Source of the DNA: Euzebyella saccharophila
Lineage (GTDB): Bacteria > Bacteroidota > Bacteroidia > Flavobacteriales > Flavobacteriaceae
Length of the DNA: 64,000 nucleotides
Direction: 5' to 3'
NCBI RefSeq assembly: GCF_014855495.1
Contig: NZ_JACYFJ010000002.1
Location: forward strand, 496,001-560,000
In this document: piece after piece, positions 40,096 through 48,809 of the stretch
Numbering within the stretch: the stretch's first letter is position 1
Layout of the letters: every line of letters begins with the position of its first letter
Position numbers and translations under genes: made by a program
Notes under the pieces: model-generated
The model's input: the letters and a program-made list of their open reading frames with translations, nothing else
Told to the model about the DNA's origin: nothing
Databases searched by the model: none

Positions 40096-41055
40096 TTATT
40101 TTGCACCCTTGTAATATCCTTTATATGGTATTTCTACCGTATACTTTTTACGGGAACTATTATTCAAGTGAGGTTCCCTAAGCCATGGATTATGGCGTTT
40201 TAATATTTTATAATTGATTTCATATTTCTGGGCAAAATCTGCAAAACTTAATACGGGCTCATCAACCTGCACCTTAAAAGTTGGCACAGCCTTATACATA
40301 TCCTTCTCCTCAACTACAAAACCATATTTCTCCGGATGGCTCAAAATCTCTTTGATAGCCATGATTCTAAAAACGTATCTACCGGTCTCTTGCCCCAAAA
40401 GCAAATCATAGTAGTCCTCTACCTGCTGTATACCTAGATACTTGCTAATAGCGCCAGCCCCAGCATTATAGGAAGCCGCCGTTAACGTCCAGCTACCATA
40501 TTTTTTATAATGCCTGTTTAAATACTCACAAGCTACCTCAGTTGCCTTTTCTAAATGGTATCTTTCATCCACGTTAGAATTGACCTCTAATCCATATTCC
40601 CTACCCGTAGCTTTCATAATCTGCCAAAAACCGGTGGCTCCTGCATGGGAAACAACGTTTTGAAGACCGCTTTCGGCAACTGCCAGATACTTAAAATCAT
40701 CAGGTATGCCATTTTTGGCCAAAATAGGTTCAATTATGGGAAAGTATTTATGGGCTCTTTTTATTAGTAACAAAGCATTGGATTGCCAATAGGTGTTTAC
40801 TAAAAATTCACGATCAATTCGTTCCATAATTTCCGGGTCATCTTGAGGGACTACCTCACCGGCAAAGTTCAAATCTTCGGGAATATCAATAGCAGATATC
40901 CTATAGGAATCAGCTACATTCTTATCCACATCGTTTTCGACCACATCTTGGCCCGCATCCCTTTGAGGCTCTACATTGCTTTGTACTGCAAAAATTAATG
41001 TGCTAACCACAAAAAATACCCCTAGCAGCATCAAAGCGTTCTTTAATATCTTCAT
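40096..41055 (-). CDS. Lytic transglycosylase, GH23 (MltD-like)
   Basis: Cleaves peptidoglycan glycan strands to form 1,6-anhydro ends. The start at 41055 gives MKILKNALMLLGVFFVVSTLIFA, a signal peptide or anchor; the in-frame start 25 codons upstream overlaps the neighbouring region and lacks a leader. The SLT core contains the catalytic Glu in YLAVAESGLQNVVSHAGATGFWQIM, then AASYNAGAGAISKY. The C-terminal part VLSFADFAQKYEINYKILKRHNPWL is a single LysM-like segment. The 319-residue length with one LysM-like end is shorter than E. coli MltD. Confidence 0.9.
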   Translation of the reverse strand: MKILKNALMLLGVFFVVSTLIFAVQSNVEPQRDAGQDVVENDVDKNVADSYRISAIDIPEDLNFAGEVVPQDDPEIMERIDREFLVNTYWQSNALLLIKRAHKYFPIIEPILAKNGIPDDFKYLAVAESGLQNVVSHAGATGFWQIMKATGREYGLEVNSNVDERYHLEKATEVACEYLNRHYKKYGSWTLTAASYNAGAGAISKYLGIQQVEDYYDLLLGQETGRYVFRIMAIKEILSHPEKYGFVVEEKDMYKAVPTFKVQVDEPVLSFADFAQKYEINYKILKRHNPWLREPHLNNSSRKKYTVEIPYKGYYKGAK

Positions 41056-41098
41056 TTTTCTAATTGATTGTTTATCAAAGTTACTACTTACAACTCTT

Positions 41099-41761
41099 TT
41101 ATTGCAAAATAATTGTAGGCAAGTTCTCATTAAACCACTTGGCCCTATGAATAATCATGGTATGGGTCCCATTTTTGACCTTTATGCAGTTTTTAATGTT
41201 CTTGATGGGAAACACCGGATCTTTCTCTCCATGGATATGCACCATTTCAGCTGGAAAATCCTTTGCCCGCCAATGAACGATTTTATCCAATGACCAATCT
41301 ATATAATATTTATCGCGAACGGATAAATATTCTTCATATAATTTCAACCGTTCAGTTACCTTCTCCCCAAAGGCATATTTGGCCATTAATTCCACATTGT
41401 TCACTAATCCCGTAGGCAATATTTTATGGGCTCCGGTATATTTTGCCCACCTCATTCTTCTGGGAAGTTCCCGTGCCGATTTAACGCTAGAAACTACCAC
41501 CACCATTTTCACCGGTTGAAATCTTGCCATTTCCTGTACCAACATGCCACCAAATGACACTCCCAACAAAACTGGGTTTTGATGAATTATTTGTTCGTTC
41601 ATCTTTTTAGCATATGCCTCTAATGACATATTTTTTTCTGGTACGAACCACTCCAAAAGATGAAGTTTGAACTTTTCCGATGGCAATGAAATATTCTTAA
41701 AAATAGATGGATTGGCTGCCATACCCGGCATGCAGTAAATATGTGTTATTTCATCTATCAT
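41099..41761 (-). CDS. Alpha/beta hydrolase
   Basis: A 220-residue alpha/beta hydrolase of unknown substrate. The nucleophile elbow is GVSFGG with Ser69, the acid is in HGEKDPVFP and the catalytic His in GTHTMIIHRA near the C-terminus, so the triad is complete. The oxyanion region is YCMPGMAAN. No signal peptide, so cytosolic. It lies 43 bp upstream of the transglycosylase on the same strand. The family is too broad to name the reaction. Confidence 0.88.
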   Translation of the reverse strand: MIDEITHIYCMPGMAANPSIFKNISLPSEKFKLHLLEWFVPEKNMSLEAYAKKMNEQIIHQNPVLLGVSFGGMLVQEMARFQPVKMVVVVSSVKSARELPRRMRWAKYTGAHKILPTGLVNNVELMAKYAFGEKVTERLKLYEEYLSVRDKYYIDWSLDKIVHWRAKDFPAEMVHIHGEKDPVFPIKNIKNCIKVKNGTHTMIIHRAKWFNENLPTIILQ

Positions 41762-41805
41762 TTGCTTTAATCAACGAATTATTAGGATTTTAACATATAT
41801 TTCAC

Positions 41806-41813
41806 TACTTTTG
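41806..41813 (+). promoter_or_regulatory. Bacteroidota -7 promoter element, GNAT-like gene
   Basis: TACTTTTG matches TANNTTTG. It would give a leader of about 107 nt before the ATG at 41927. No TTTG at the expected upstream distance. Confidence 0.4.
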
Positions 41814-41926
41814 TCACTGTCTTTGGGGTAACTCAAACGTTTACGTAACAAAAGCAAATGTAAATAAAATTACGATGGTTCATATCGTGATTTTTTTATC
41901 TACTGCAACTACAAAAATCAAACTAT

Positions 41927-42220
41927 ATGAATGAAGTAGAAATTAACGACAATAGTTTCCTGCGCCAGTTCGAAACTAAAGTCAATGGTCAATTGGCCAA
42001 AATTGAATACTCTTCTCAAGAAAGAAAAGTGTTCTTGACAAAATTGGTAATCCCTGAAGAAATTACCGAAGACGGTTTTAAGGAAGATTTTATTAAGTCC
42101 GTTCTTAACCACATTCAGGAGCAAAACCTAAGAGTTGTTCCTACTAGCCCACAAATTGCAGGATTTTTGAGAAAAAACAGACAGTACAAAGAAATGTTGC
42201 CGGTAGGCATTAGAATCTAA
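41927..42220 (+). CDS. Short GNAT-like N-acetyltransferase (YjdJ type)
   Basis: A 97-residue protein matching the short GCN5-like family: FETKVNGQLAKIEYSSQERKVFLTKLVIPEE, then DFIKSVLNHIQEQNLRVVPTSPQIAGFLRKNRQYKEML. The usual acetyl-CoA pyrophosphate loop is reduced in these proteins, and their substrate is unknown. It has its own promoter-like element and a long leader, and ends at a strong terminator shared with the convergent mtaB. Confidence 0.85.
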   Translation: MNEVEINDNSFLRQFETKVNGQLAKIEYSSQERKVFLTKLVIPEEITEDGFKEDFIKSVLNHIQEQNLRVVPTSPQIAGFLRKNRQYKEMLPVGIRI

Positions 42221-42238
42221 CAGGCTAGAACCTTATTA

Positions 42239-42265
42239 AAAAAACCCGCTAAAAGCGGGTTTTTT
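42239..42265. terminator. Bidirectional terminator between GNAT-like gene and mtaB
   Basis: A perfect 12-bp stem (42239-42250 with 42254-42265), 3-nt loop, A-run and T-run. Confidence 0.9.
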
Positions 42266-42288
42266 TATGTTCTTAATCTCAATTTCTT

Positions 42289-43617
42289 TTAGGCGAATAG
42301 TGCTTCCCTAATAAAATTAAACCTCACTAGACCACTTTCATCAATCTCAGTAAGCTCTACCTCGTGAAGGGTATTGACCAATTCCGGGTTCCAAGGGGCC
42401 ATAACCTTCACATAGTTTTCCGTGAAGCCATGAATATAACCTTCCTTATTTTCACCTTCAAAAAGTACGGTTCTTTTTGTACCTATCTGACTTTCGTAAA
42501 AAGCCCTGCGTTTTTTAGCAGAAAGACCTCGTAACATCTTACTTCTCTTTTGTCTTACTTTTTTAGGCACAGCACCTTCCATAATGGCTGCCGGGGTATT
42601 TTCTCTTTCTGAATACGTAAAAACATGGAGGTAAGAAATATCCAGATCATTGAGAAAATGGTACGTCTCCAAAAAATCCTCTTCCGTTTCCCCTGGAAAA
42701 CCAACAATAACATCTACCCCAATACAGGCATGCGGCATGGTCTCCTTTATCCTTTCTACGCGATCTACATAAAGGCCACTTAGATATCTACGACGCATTT
42801 TCTTTAAAATGTCATCACTACCACTTTGCAACGGGATATGAAAATGGGGAACAAAAGAATCACTATTGGAAACAAAATCGATTGTTTCGTTTTTTAACAG
42901 GTTTGGTTCTATGCTTGAAATTCGCAATCTATGGATTCCCTCCACTTGATCAAGGGCCTGTACCAATTCTAAAAAGGTATGTTCATGCTTTTTGTTTCCA
43001 AATTCTCCCTTTCCGTAATCTCCTATATTGACTCCGGTAAGCACGATTTCCTTGATACCTTTTTCCGAAATCTCAGAAGCGTTTTTTAGAACATTGGATA
43101 AGGTATCACTTCTTGAGATACCTCTTGCCAAAGGAATGGTACAATAAGTGCATTTGTAATCACAACCATCCTGTACCTTTAGAAAAGCCCTGGTACGATC
43201 CCCAATGGCATAACTTCCTACATAGAAATCCGCATCTTCAATTTCACAGGAATGGACCTCTCCAAAATCATTCTTGGACAAATCATTGATATAGTCGGTA
43301 ATCTTGAACTTTTCAGTAGCGCCCAAAACTAGGTCCACCCCATCTACGGCAGCAAGTTCTTCGGGCTTTAATTGGGCGTAGCACCCAATGGCAGCAACAA
43401 AAGCTTCGGGATTTACTTTTTGAGCCTGTTTTACAATCGTTTTGAAGCGTTTATCCGCATTTTCCGTAACGGAACAAGTGTTGATAACGTACATGTCCGC
43501 TTTTTCCGAAAAATCGACACGATCAAACCCTTCCTCTGTAAAACCCCTTGCGATTGTGGAGGTTTCAGAGAAGTTCAACTTACAGCCCAATGTATAAAAA
43601 GCTACTTTTTTCTTCAT
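42289..43617 (-). CDS. mtaB: tRNA t6A37 methylthiotransferase MtaB
   Basis: A radical-SAM enzyme that adds a methylthio group to t6A at position 37 of tRNA, reading ANN codons. The 442-residue protein has the N-terminal UPF0004 domain (TLGCKLNFSETSTIARGF, NTCSVTENADKR, AIGCYAQLKPEEL, three cluster Cys), the radical-SAM triad CDYKCTYCTIPLARG, and a C-terminal TRAM domain (TKRTVLFEGENKEGYIHGFTENYVKV). The N-terminal GCKLN form points to MtaB rather than MiaB. TATATTTG (minus strand, 43650-43643) is a likely -7 element upstream. Confidence 0.93.
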   Translation of the reverse strand: MKKKVAFYTLGCKLNFSETSTIARGFTEEGFDRVDFSEKADMYVINTCSVTENADKRFKTIVKQAQKVNPEAFVAAIGCYAQLKPEELAAVDGVDLVLGATEKFKITDYINDLSKNDFGEVHSCEIEDADFYVGSYAIGDRTRAFLKVQDGCDYKCTYCTIPLARGISRSDTLSNVLKNASEISEKGIKEIVLTGVNIGDYGKGEFGNKKHEHTFLELVQALDQVEGIHRLRISSIEPNLLKNETIDFVSNSDSFVPHFHIPLQSGSDDILKKMRRRYLSGLYVDRVERIKETMPHACIGVDVIVGFPGETEEDFLETYHFLNDLDISYLHVFTYSERENTPAAIMEGAVPKKVRQKRSKMLRGLSAKKRRAFYESQIGTKRTVLFEGENKEGYIHGFTENYVKVMAPWNPELVNTLHEVELTEIDESGLVRFNFIREALFA

Positions 43618-43734
43618 AGGTCCAATTTCCTAAAAAGGGCTGCAAATATAATCAGAATAAATGTTTAACCCCAAACATCGGGTACCATATAGACCAAAAC
43701 ATAGAAACCTCGGTTATTTCGAAGTACGTTTAAA

Positions 43735-44910
43735 TCAATAATTTCTCCACTTTTTAGTAAGTTCAAAAACGTGCTCCAATATATTGGCATCCTCAACGGT
43801 AAATTCAACATTTCTCCTAGCCATCATGACTTTGGCGGCTTCAAAGGCCTTCTTTGTACTGTATGTAGTAAAACCAGAGGCTCCGCCCCAACTAAAACTA
43901 GGAACAAAATTACGAGGAAACCCGGGTACGTAAATATTACAGTTTACCCCAATGACCGTTCCTGTATTAAACATGGTATTAATGGCGGTTTTACTATGGT
44001 CTCCCATCATTAAGCCACAAAATTGCAAACCTGTTTGCTCAAACCTTTCGGAGGCATAATTCCATAACCGGACTTTAGCATAATTATTCTTTAAATTGGA
44101 ATTGTTACTGTCCGCCCCAATATTGCACCACTCGCCTAGAACTGCATTTCCTAAATAACCTTCATGCCCTTTACTGGAATACCCAAAAATGACCGAATTA
44201 CTTATTTCCCCACACACCTTTCCGTAGGGGCCCACCGTGGTAGCCCCATAAATTTTTGCGCCCATTTTAACAACGGCATTGTTTCCAAGGGCAAAAGCAC
44301 CACGTATAAGGTTTCCTTCCCAGATTTGGGAATCTTTCCCTAAATAGATAGGACCGTCAGTGGCATTAAGAATGCTATGTTCAACTTGGGCACCTTCCTC
44401 CGCAAATATTCGTTCTGGATGTATTAGAACGTTTGTAGTACTTATAGGAGCACTTTCCCTATCCTCGGTCAACAGGTCAAAATCTTCCTGGATTGCTTCG
44501 GCGTTTTTAGAAAAAATATCCCACGTATTAATAACTCGTAAGGAATCGCCTTCATATTCTATTGCCTTATAAGATGCTAAATCAACATCATCCTGCGTAT
44601 CCTTTGTAAAAAATGCAATGACCTCCTCACCTTGAAAAATGGCCTCTCCTTCTTTTAAACCTTTGACCAATTCTACCAATTCTCCATTGGGCAAAAAAGA
44701 AGAGTTGATCAAAATATTTTCCTCCATTTCAACCATTGGATACTTTTCCGAGAGATAATCTTCCGTAATGGTAGTAGTGGTATAACCCAAATACTTTTCC
44801 CACTTTTCCCGTATGGTAAGAATACCGATTCTAATATCGGCAACCGGTCTTGTAAAGGTAAAGGGAAGCAGATTATCCCTTACTGTACCATCAAAAAGTA
44901 TGTAGTTCAT
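43735..44910 (-). CDS. GlmU-like sugar nucleotidyltransferase/acetyltransferase family protein
   Basis: A 391-residue protein with an N-terminal nucleotidyltransferase-like part (MNYILFDGTVRDNLLPFTFTRPVADIRIGILTIREKWE) and a C-terminal left-handed beta-helix of hexapeptide repeats (GPIYLGKDSQIWEGNLIRGAFALGNNAVVKMGAKIYGATTVGP). This Bacteroidota-specific GlmU-like family lacks the LxxGxGTRM loop of true GlmU pyrophosphorylases, so the N-terminal part may not be active. It is expected to act in cell-envelope sugar metabolism, but the reaction is unproven. Confidence 0.85.
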   Translation of the reverse strand: MNYILFDGTVRDNLLPFTFTRPVADIRIGILTIREKWEKYLGYTTTTITEDYLSEKYPMVEMEENILINSSFLPNGELVELVKGLKEGEAIFQGEEVIAFFTKDTQDDVDLASYKAIEYEGDSLRVINTWDIFSKNAEAIQEDFDLLTEDRESAPISTTNVLIHPERIFAEEGAQVEHSILNATDGPIYLGKDSQIWEGNLIRGAFALGNNAVVKMGAKIYGATTVGPYGKVCGEISNSVIFGYSSKGHEGYLGNAVLGEWCNIGADSNNSNLKNNYAKVRLWNYASERFEQTGLQFCGLMMGDHSKTAINTMFNTGTVIGVNCNIYVPGFPRNFVPSFSWGGASGFTTYSTKKAFEAAKVMMARRNVEFTVEDANILEHVFELTKKWRNY

Positions 44911-45033
44911 TCGTTTTATTTTCGATAAAATTAAGTAATCTAATCACGATGAACTTTTTAAATTATTGTTATCTGTACAAAAATTATTAAGCTATCCTGA
45001 TTTAAATTAGGGCATATGTAATATAGAAAACAA

Positions 45034-45058
45034 AAACGCCCCCAATAATGGAGGCGTT
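45034..45058 (-). terminator. Terminator of rpmE2
   Basis: AACGCC with GGCGTT arms plus an inner CC/GG pair around a 6-nt loop; read on the minus strand it is followed by TTTTT. It lies 23 bp past the rpmE2 stop. Confidence 0.75.
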
Positions 45059-45080
45059 CTGTTTATCTAGGAAAGCAAGC

Positions 45081-45353
45081 TTATTTCTTTTCAGCAGCTG
45101 GCTTTTTCTTAAATTTCTCGTATTTGCTTTTGAACTTATCAATACGTCCTGCAGTATCCAAGAATTTGGCCTTACCAGTGTAGAACGGATGAGAAGTTCT
45201 GGAAATTTCTAATTTTACCAAAGGATATTCAACACCATCAACTTCAATGGTCTCTTTGGTATTAGCTGTAGATTTGGTTAGGAACACGTCATCGTTTGAC
45301 ATGTCTTTAAAGGCTACCAACCTATAATTTTCTGGGTGTATGTCTTTTTTCAT
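45081..45353 (-). CDS. rpmE2: 50S ribosomal protein L31 type B
   Basis: A 90-residue ribosomal protein. [19 protein letters not shown] and [31 protein letters not shown] are the bL31B signature. It has no cysteines, so it is the zinc-independent (C-minus) form, used in many organisms as the zinc-sparing L31. The lysine-alanine tail is a common extension. A TAAATTTG element on the minus strand (45411-45404) with a TTG about 19 bp upstream is a likely promoter. Confidence 0.97.
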   Translation of the reverse strand: MKKDIHPENYRLVAFKDMSNDDVFLTKSTANTKETIEVDGVEYPLVKLEISRTSHPFYTGKAKFLDTAGRIDKFKSKYEKFKKKPAAEKK

Positions 45354-45403
45354 CTTATTAAAATTTTACGCACCCATTCCGACAGGCACTCATTTTAAGG
45401 CTG

Positions 45404-45430
45404 CAAATTTAGACATTTTTGAATAACCAA
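45404..45430 (-). promoter_or_regulatory. Promoter of rpmE2
   Basis: On the minus strand TTG near 45430-45428 and TAAATTTG at 45411-45404 fit the Bacteroidota pattern, with the -7 element exact and the -33 element partial. Confidence 0.55.
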
Positions 45431-45529
45431 CAATTTATTTCCAAAAAAAGAAATAAAAAAGTCTATCTTTAAATGTAACAAAAATCTAAACTCCCCTACA
45501 AACGGAAAACAACCTAAATAAAAAGTAAA

Positions 45530-46051
45530 ATGGAAGAAAATCTACCCAAGCCAGCTAAATTCTCCCTAAATTATGGATTGATCACTGGAGGAATAGGAAT
45601 TATTTTTGGCATCATGTTATACACTATGGACATGCACTATGAGAGAGGCATGGCCGTTCAAGGAACCCAAATAGCCATACTTGCTGCCGGTGTCATCCTA
45701 GCCATTGTTCAATTCAAGAAAGCGAACCTAACTTTTTTAACGTTATCCGAAGCCCTAAAAATTGGCGCTGGTGTTGCTTTAATTTCCGGAATTTTGGGTA
45801 TTATCTACTTTTTTGTTTTTTCAAACTATGTTGAGCCAGATTTTATGGACAATATGTATGAGATTGGTAAACAACAAGCCTTGGCAGACAATCCTAAACT
45901 TACCCCAGAGCAGATAGACCAAGGCATAGAAATGCAGAAGAAGTTTGCATGGATATCCTACCCGATCATTATCATTTTCAATGTCATCATTGGTTTGGTC
46001 ATAGGTTTAATTACGGGTCTAATTCTTAAAAAACAAAAGCCTGCGTATTAA
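45530..46051 (+). CDS. DUF4199 membrane protein
   Basis: A 173-residue protein with four membrane helices (about 14-32, 43-60, 72-95 and 143-166) and the DUF4199 pattern LKIGAGVALISGILGIIYFFVF followed by a helical loop (MDNMYEIGKQQALADNPKLTPEQIDQGIEMQKKF). Function unknown. It lies 41 bp before a polyprenol-type glycosyltransferase, a neighbourhood conserved in flavobacteria as far as I recall, so a role with that enzyme is possible. Confidence 0.85.
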   Translation: MEENLPKPAKFSLNYGLITGGIGIIFGIMLYTMDMHYERGMAVQGTQIAILAAGVILAIVQFKKANLTFLTLSEALKIGAGVALISGILGIIYFFVFSNYVEPDFMDNMYEIGKQQALADNPKLTPEQIDQGIEMQKKFAWISYPIIIIFNVIIGLVIGLITGLILKKQKPAY

Positions 46052-46092
46052 CTGCAAAGTTGTACTTTTGGGCAGACCTATAGAATAATTGC

Positions 46093-47067
46093 ATGGATCT
46101 GTCCATAATCATACCTCTCCTTAACGAGGAAGAATCACTTATTGAACTTTATGACTGGATTGCAAAAGTGATGCGATCTAACGGGTATTCCTATGAAATA
46201 ATTTTTATTGATGATGGGAGTACGGATAGTTCTTGGGCTAAAATAGCTGAAATTTCTTTACAAGATTCACAAGTTAAAGGTATTAGATTTGTAAAGAATT
46301 TTGGCAAATCGCAAGCCTTGCACGCCGGTTTTAAAGCGGCCAAGGGCAGGGTCGTTATCACCATGGATGCCGATCTACAGGACAATCCGGAAGAAATACC
46401 TGAGTTGTACCGCCTCATAAACGAAGAAAATTACGATTTGGTTTCAGGGTGGAAAAAGAAAAGATTTGATTCCGTTTTATCTAAAAATTTACCTTCCAAA
46501 CTATTCAATTGGGCGGCCAGACAAACCTCTGGTGTGCAACTCAATGATTTCAATTGTGGATTGAAGGCCTTTGATCAACGAGTAATTAAAAGCATTGAAG
46601 TTTCGGGAGAAATGCACAGGTATATTCCAGTATTGGCCAAAAATGCAGGCTTCAGTAAAATTGGGGAAAAAATAGTGCAGCACCAGGCTAGAAAATATGG
46701 AAAGACCAAGTTTGGTATGGAGCGATTTATTAATGGATTTTTAGATTTACTTACCATTTGGTTCGTATCCAAATTTGGAAAGCAACCCATGCACCTATTT
46801 GGTGCCCTAGGTGTACTTATGTTCATTGTTGGGTTTGGCTTTGCTCTCTATTTGGGTATCGATAAGCTTTTTATAAATCCCACGGGAAGATTGATAACAG
46901 ACCGTCCACAATTTTTCATTTCCTTGACCGCCATGATTTTAGGAACACAATTATTTTTAGCAGGTTTTTTGGGTGAAATGTTAATCCGTTCCAAGAAATA
47001 CGAGAGCCGGTATAATGTTTCCGAAGAAATTAACTTTCAGCCCAAGGAAAATCAATATTCTTCTTAA
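46093..47067 (+). CDS. Glycosyltransferase family 2, polyprenyl-phosphate type
   Basis: A 324-residue GT2 enzyme of the DPMS/GtrB type that transfers a sugar from a nucleotide donor to undecaprenyl phosphate. Catalytic features: SIIIPLLNEEESL at the start, IFIDDGSTDSSW, the metal-binding DADLQD with its first Asp, and GLKAFDQRV. Two membrane helices at the C-terminus (about 236-256 and 272-294) match the family. The sugar is unknown. It follows the DUF4199 gene and precedes a phosphosugar mutase that could supply the sugar phosphate. Confidence 0.92.
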   Translation: MDLSIIIPLLNEEESLIELYDWIAKVMRSNGYSYEIIFIDDGSTDSSWAKIAEISLQDSQVKGIRFVKNFGKSQALHAGFKAAKGRVVITMDADLQDNPEEIPELYRLINEENYDLVSGWKKKRFDSVLSKNLPSKLFNWAARQTSGVQLNDFNCGLKAFDQRVIKSIEVSGEMHRYIPVLAKNAGFSKIGEKIVQHQARKYGKTKFGMERFINGFLDLLTIWFVSKFGKQPMHLFGALGVLMFIVGFGFALYLGIDKLFINPTGRLITDRPQFFISLTAMILGTQLFLAGFLGEMLIRSKKYESRYNVSEEINFQPKENQYSS

Positions 47068-47099
47068 ATTTAGATACTAAAAATCACGAACTATATACT

Positions 47100-48809
47100 A
47101 TGGATGCCATTTTAAACACTGCCAAAAGTTGGCTTACAGACTTCTTTGACCCTGAAGTAAAACAGGAAATTCAAGATCTTATTGCAAACGATACCGAAGA
47201 GCTAAAAGACCGTTTCTATAAAAATATGGAGTTTGGAACTGGTGGTATGCGCGGTATAATGGGCGTTGGCACCAATAGAATCAATAAATATACCTTAGGC
47301 AAAAGTACACAAGGGCTAAGCAATTACCTTAAGAAAGTGTATGAGGGAGAAGATATTAAAGTGGTAATCGCTTTTGATTGCCGTAATAATAGTGACACCT
47401 TGGCAAGAACTGTTGCAGAGGTGTTATCTGCCAACGGTATTAATGTGTACCTATTCTCAAGTTTAAGAACCACCCCAGAATTATCTTTTGCCGTGAGACA
47501 CCTTGGTTGCCATGCGGGAATAGTGTTGACGGCATCCCACAATCCACCGGAATATAACGGCTATAAAGTGTATTGGACTGATGGAGGGCAAATTGTACCC
47601 CCACAGGATGGCGAAATAATTTCTGAAATCAATGCGTTGGCCTATGAAGATATCAACTTCAACGCCAACGATTCCTTGATTCAATTAATAGATAAAGAGG
47701 TAGACGAAGCTTTTTTTGAAGCCTCGGTAAAAAACGGAAATTTCAATGCCCCAGGAAAAGATGAATTTAAAATCGTTTTCACATCGCTACACGGAACATC
47801 TATTACCGCTATACCGGAAGTTTTAAAACGTGCCGGTTATAAAAATGTAACTATTATTGAAGAACAAGCGGAACCCAATGGTAATTTTCCAACGGTGAAA
47901 TCTCCTAACCCTGAAGAGTCGGAAGCATTATCCATGGCCATTAAAAAAGCCGAAGAGATTGGTGCGGATATGGTTGTAGGTACCGACCCTGATAGTGACC
48001 GTTTAGGAATTGCCGTAAGAAATTTGGACGGAGAAATGGAAATTGTGAATGGCAACCAAGCCATGATACTGATGACCAAATTTCTTTTGGAACAACAAAA
48101 AAACAAAGGATTTAAGGGTAATGAATTTGTAGCGACTACGATTGTTTCAACCCCTATGATGGAAGCCATGGCAAAGGCCTATGGTGTAGAATTTAAAACG
48201 GCCCTGACCGGATTTAAATGGATCGGTAAAATGATCAAGGATTTTCCACAATCACATTTTATTGGAGGTGGAGAGGAAAGTTTTGGTTATATGGTAGGCG
48301 ATTTTGTCAGGGATAAAGATGCCGTTACCTCTACCCTATTGGCCTGTGAAATAGCCTCCCAAGCTAAGGCAAATGGTAGTTCATTCTATAAAGACCTTAT
48401 TCAATGCTATGTTGATTACGGTTTTTACAAAGAAAAGTTGATATCCATCACCAAAAAAGGTATGAGCGGTGCCGAGGAAATTAAGCAGATGTTGAAGGAC
48501 TTTAAAGAAAATCCCGTTTCCAGCGTGGCAGGTTCCAAGGTAAAATGGATCGAGGATTATAATACCAGTATTGCCAAAAATGTGCTTACGGGAGAGGAAA
48601 AATCCATAGACATTCCAAAATCAAATGTGCTTATTTATGAAACGGAAGATGGTACCCGAATCGCTGCCAGACCTAGTGGAACGGAACCTAAAGTGAAATT
48701 TTACATTAGCACGAATGCAAAATTGGTCCAAGCGGCCAATTTTAAAAGGGTTTCCGCTACTCTGGATGATAAAATCAATACCATATTGGGAGAATTGAAC
48801 CTCGGTTGA
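47100..48809 (+). CDS. Phosphoglucomutase/phosphomannomutase family
   Basis: A 569-residue alpha-D-phosphohexomutase interconverting hexose 1- and 6-phosphates. Motifs in order are MEFGTGGMRGIMGVG, the phosphoserine loop TASHNPPEYNGYKVYW, the metal loop GTDPDSDRLG, the sugar loop GGGEESFGYMVGDFVRDKDA and the phosphate-binding RPSGTEPKVKFY. The extended length is the type seen in Bacteroidota and Firmicutes PgcA. Substrate (glucose or mannose) cannot be fixed from motifs. It overlaps the next gene by one base (TGATG). Confidence 0.95.
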   Translation: MDAILNTAKSWLTDFFDPEVKQEIQDLIANDTEELKDRFYKNMEFGTGGMRGIMGVGTNRINKYTLGKSTQGLSNYLKKVYEGEDIKVVIAFDCRNNSDTLARTVAEVLSANGINVYLFSSLRTTPELSFAVRHLGCHAGIVLTASHNPPEYNGYKVYWTDGGQIVPPQDGEIISEINALAYEDINFNANDSLIQLIDKEVDEAFFEASVKNGNFNAPGKDEFKIVFTSLHGTSITAIPEVLKRAGYKNVTIIEEQAEPNGNFPTVKSPNPEESEALSMAIKKAEEIGADMVVGTDPDSDRLGIAVRNLDGEMEIVNGNQAMILMTKFLLEQQKNKGFKGNEFVATTIVSTPMMEAMAKAYGVEFKTALTGFKWIGKMIKDFPQSHFIGGGEESFGYMVGDFVRDKDAVTSTLLACEIASQAKANGSSFYKDLIQCYVDYGFYKEKLISITKKGMSGAEEIKQMLKDFKENPVSSVAGSKVKWIEDYNTSIAKNVLTGEEKSIDIPKSNVLIYETEDGTRIAARPSGTEPKVKFYISTNAKLVQAANFKRVSATLDDKINTILGELNLG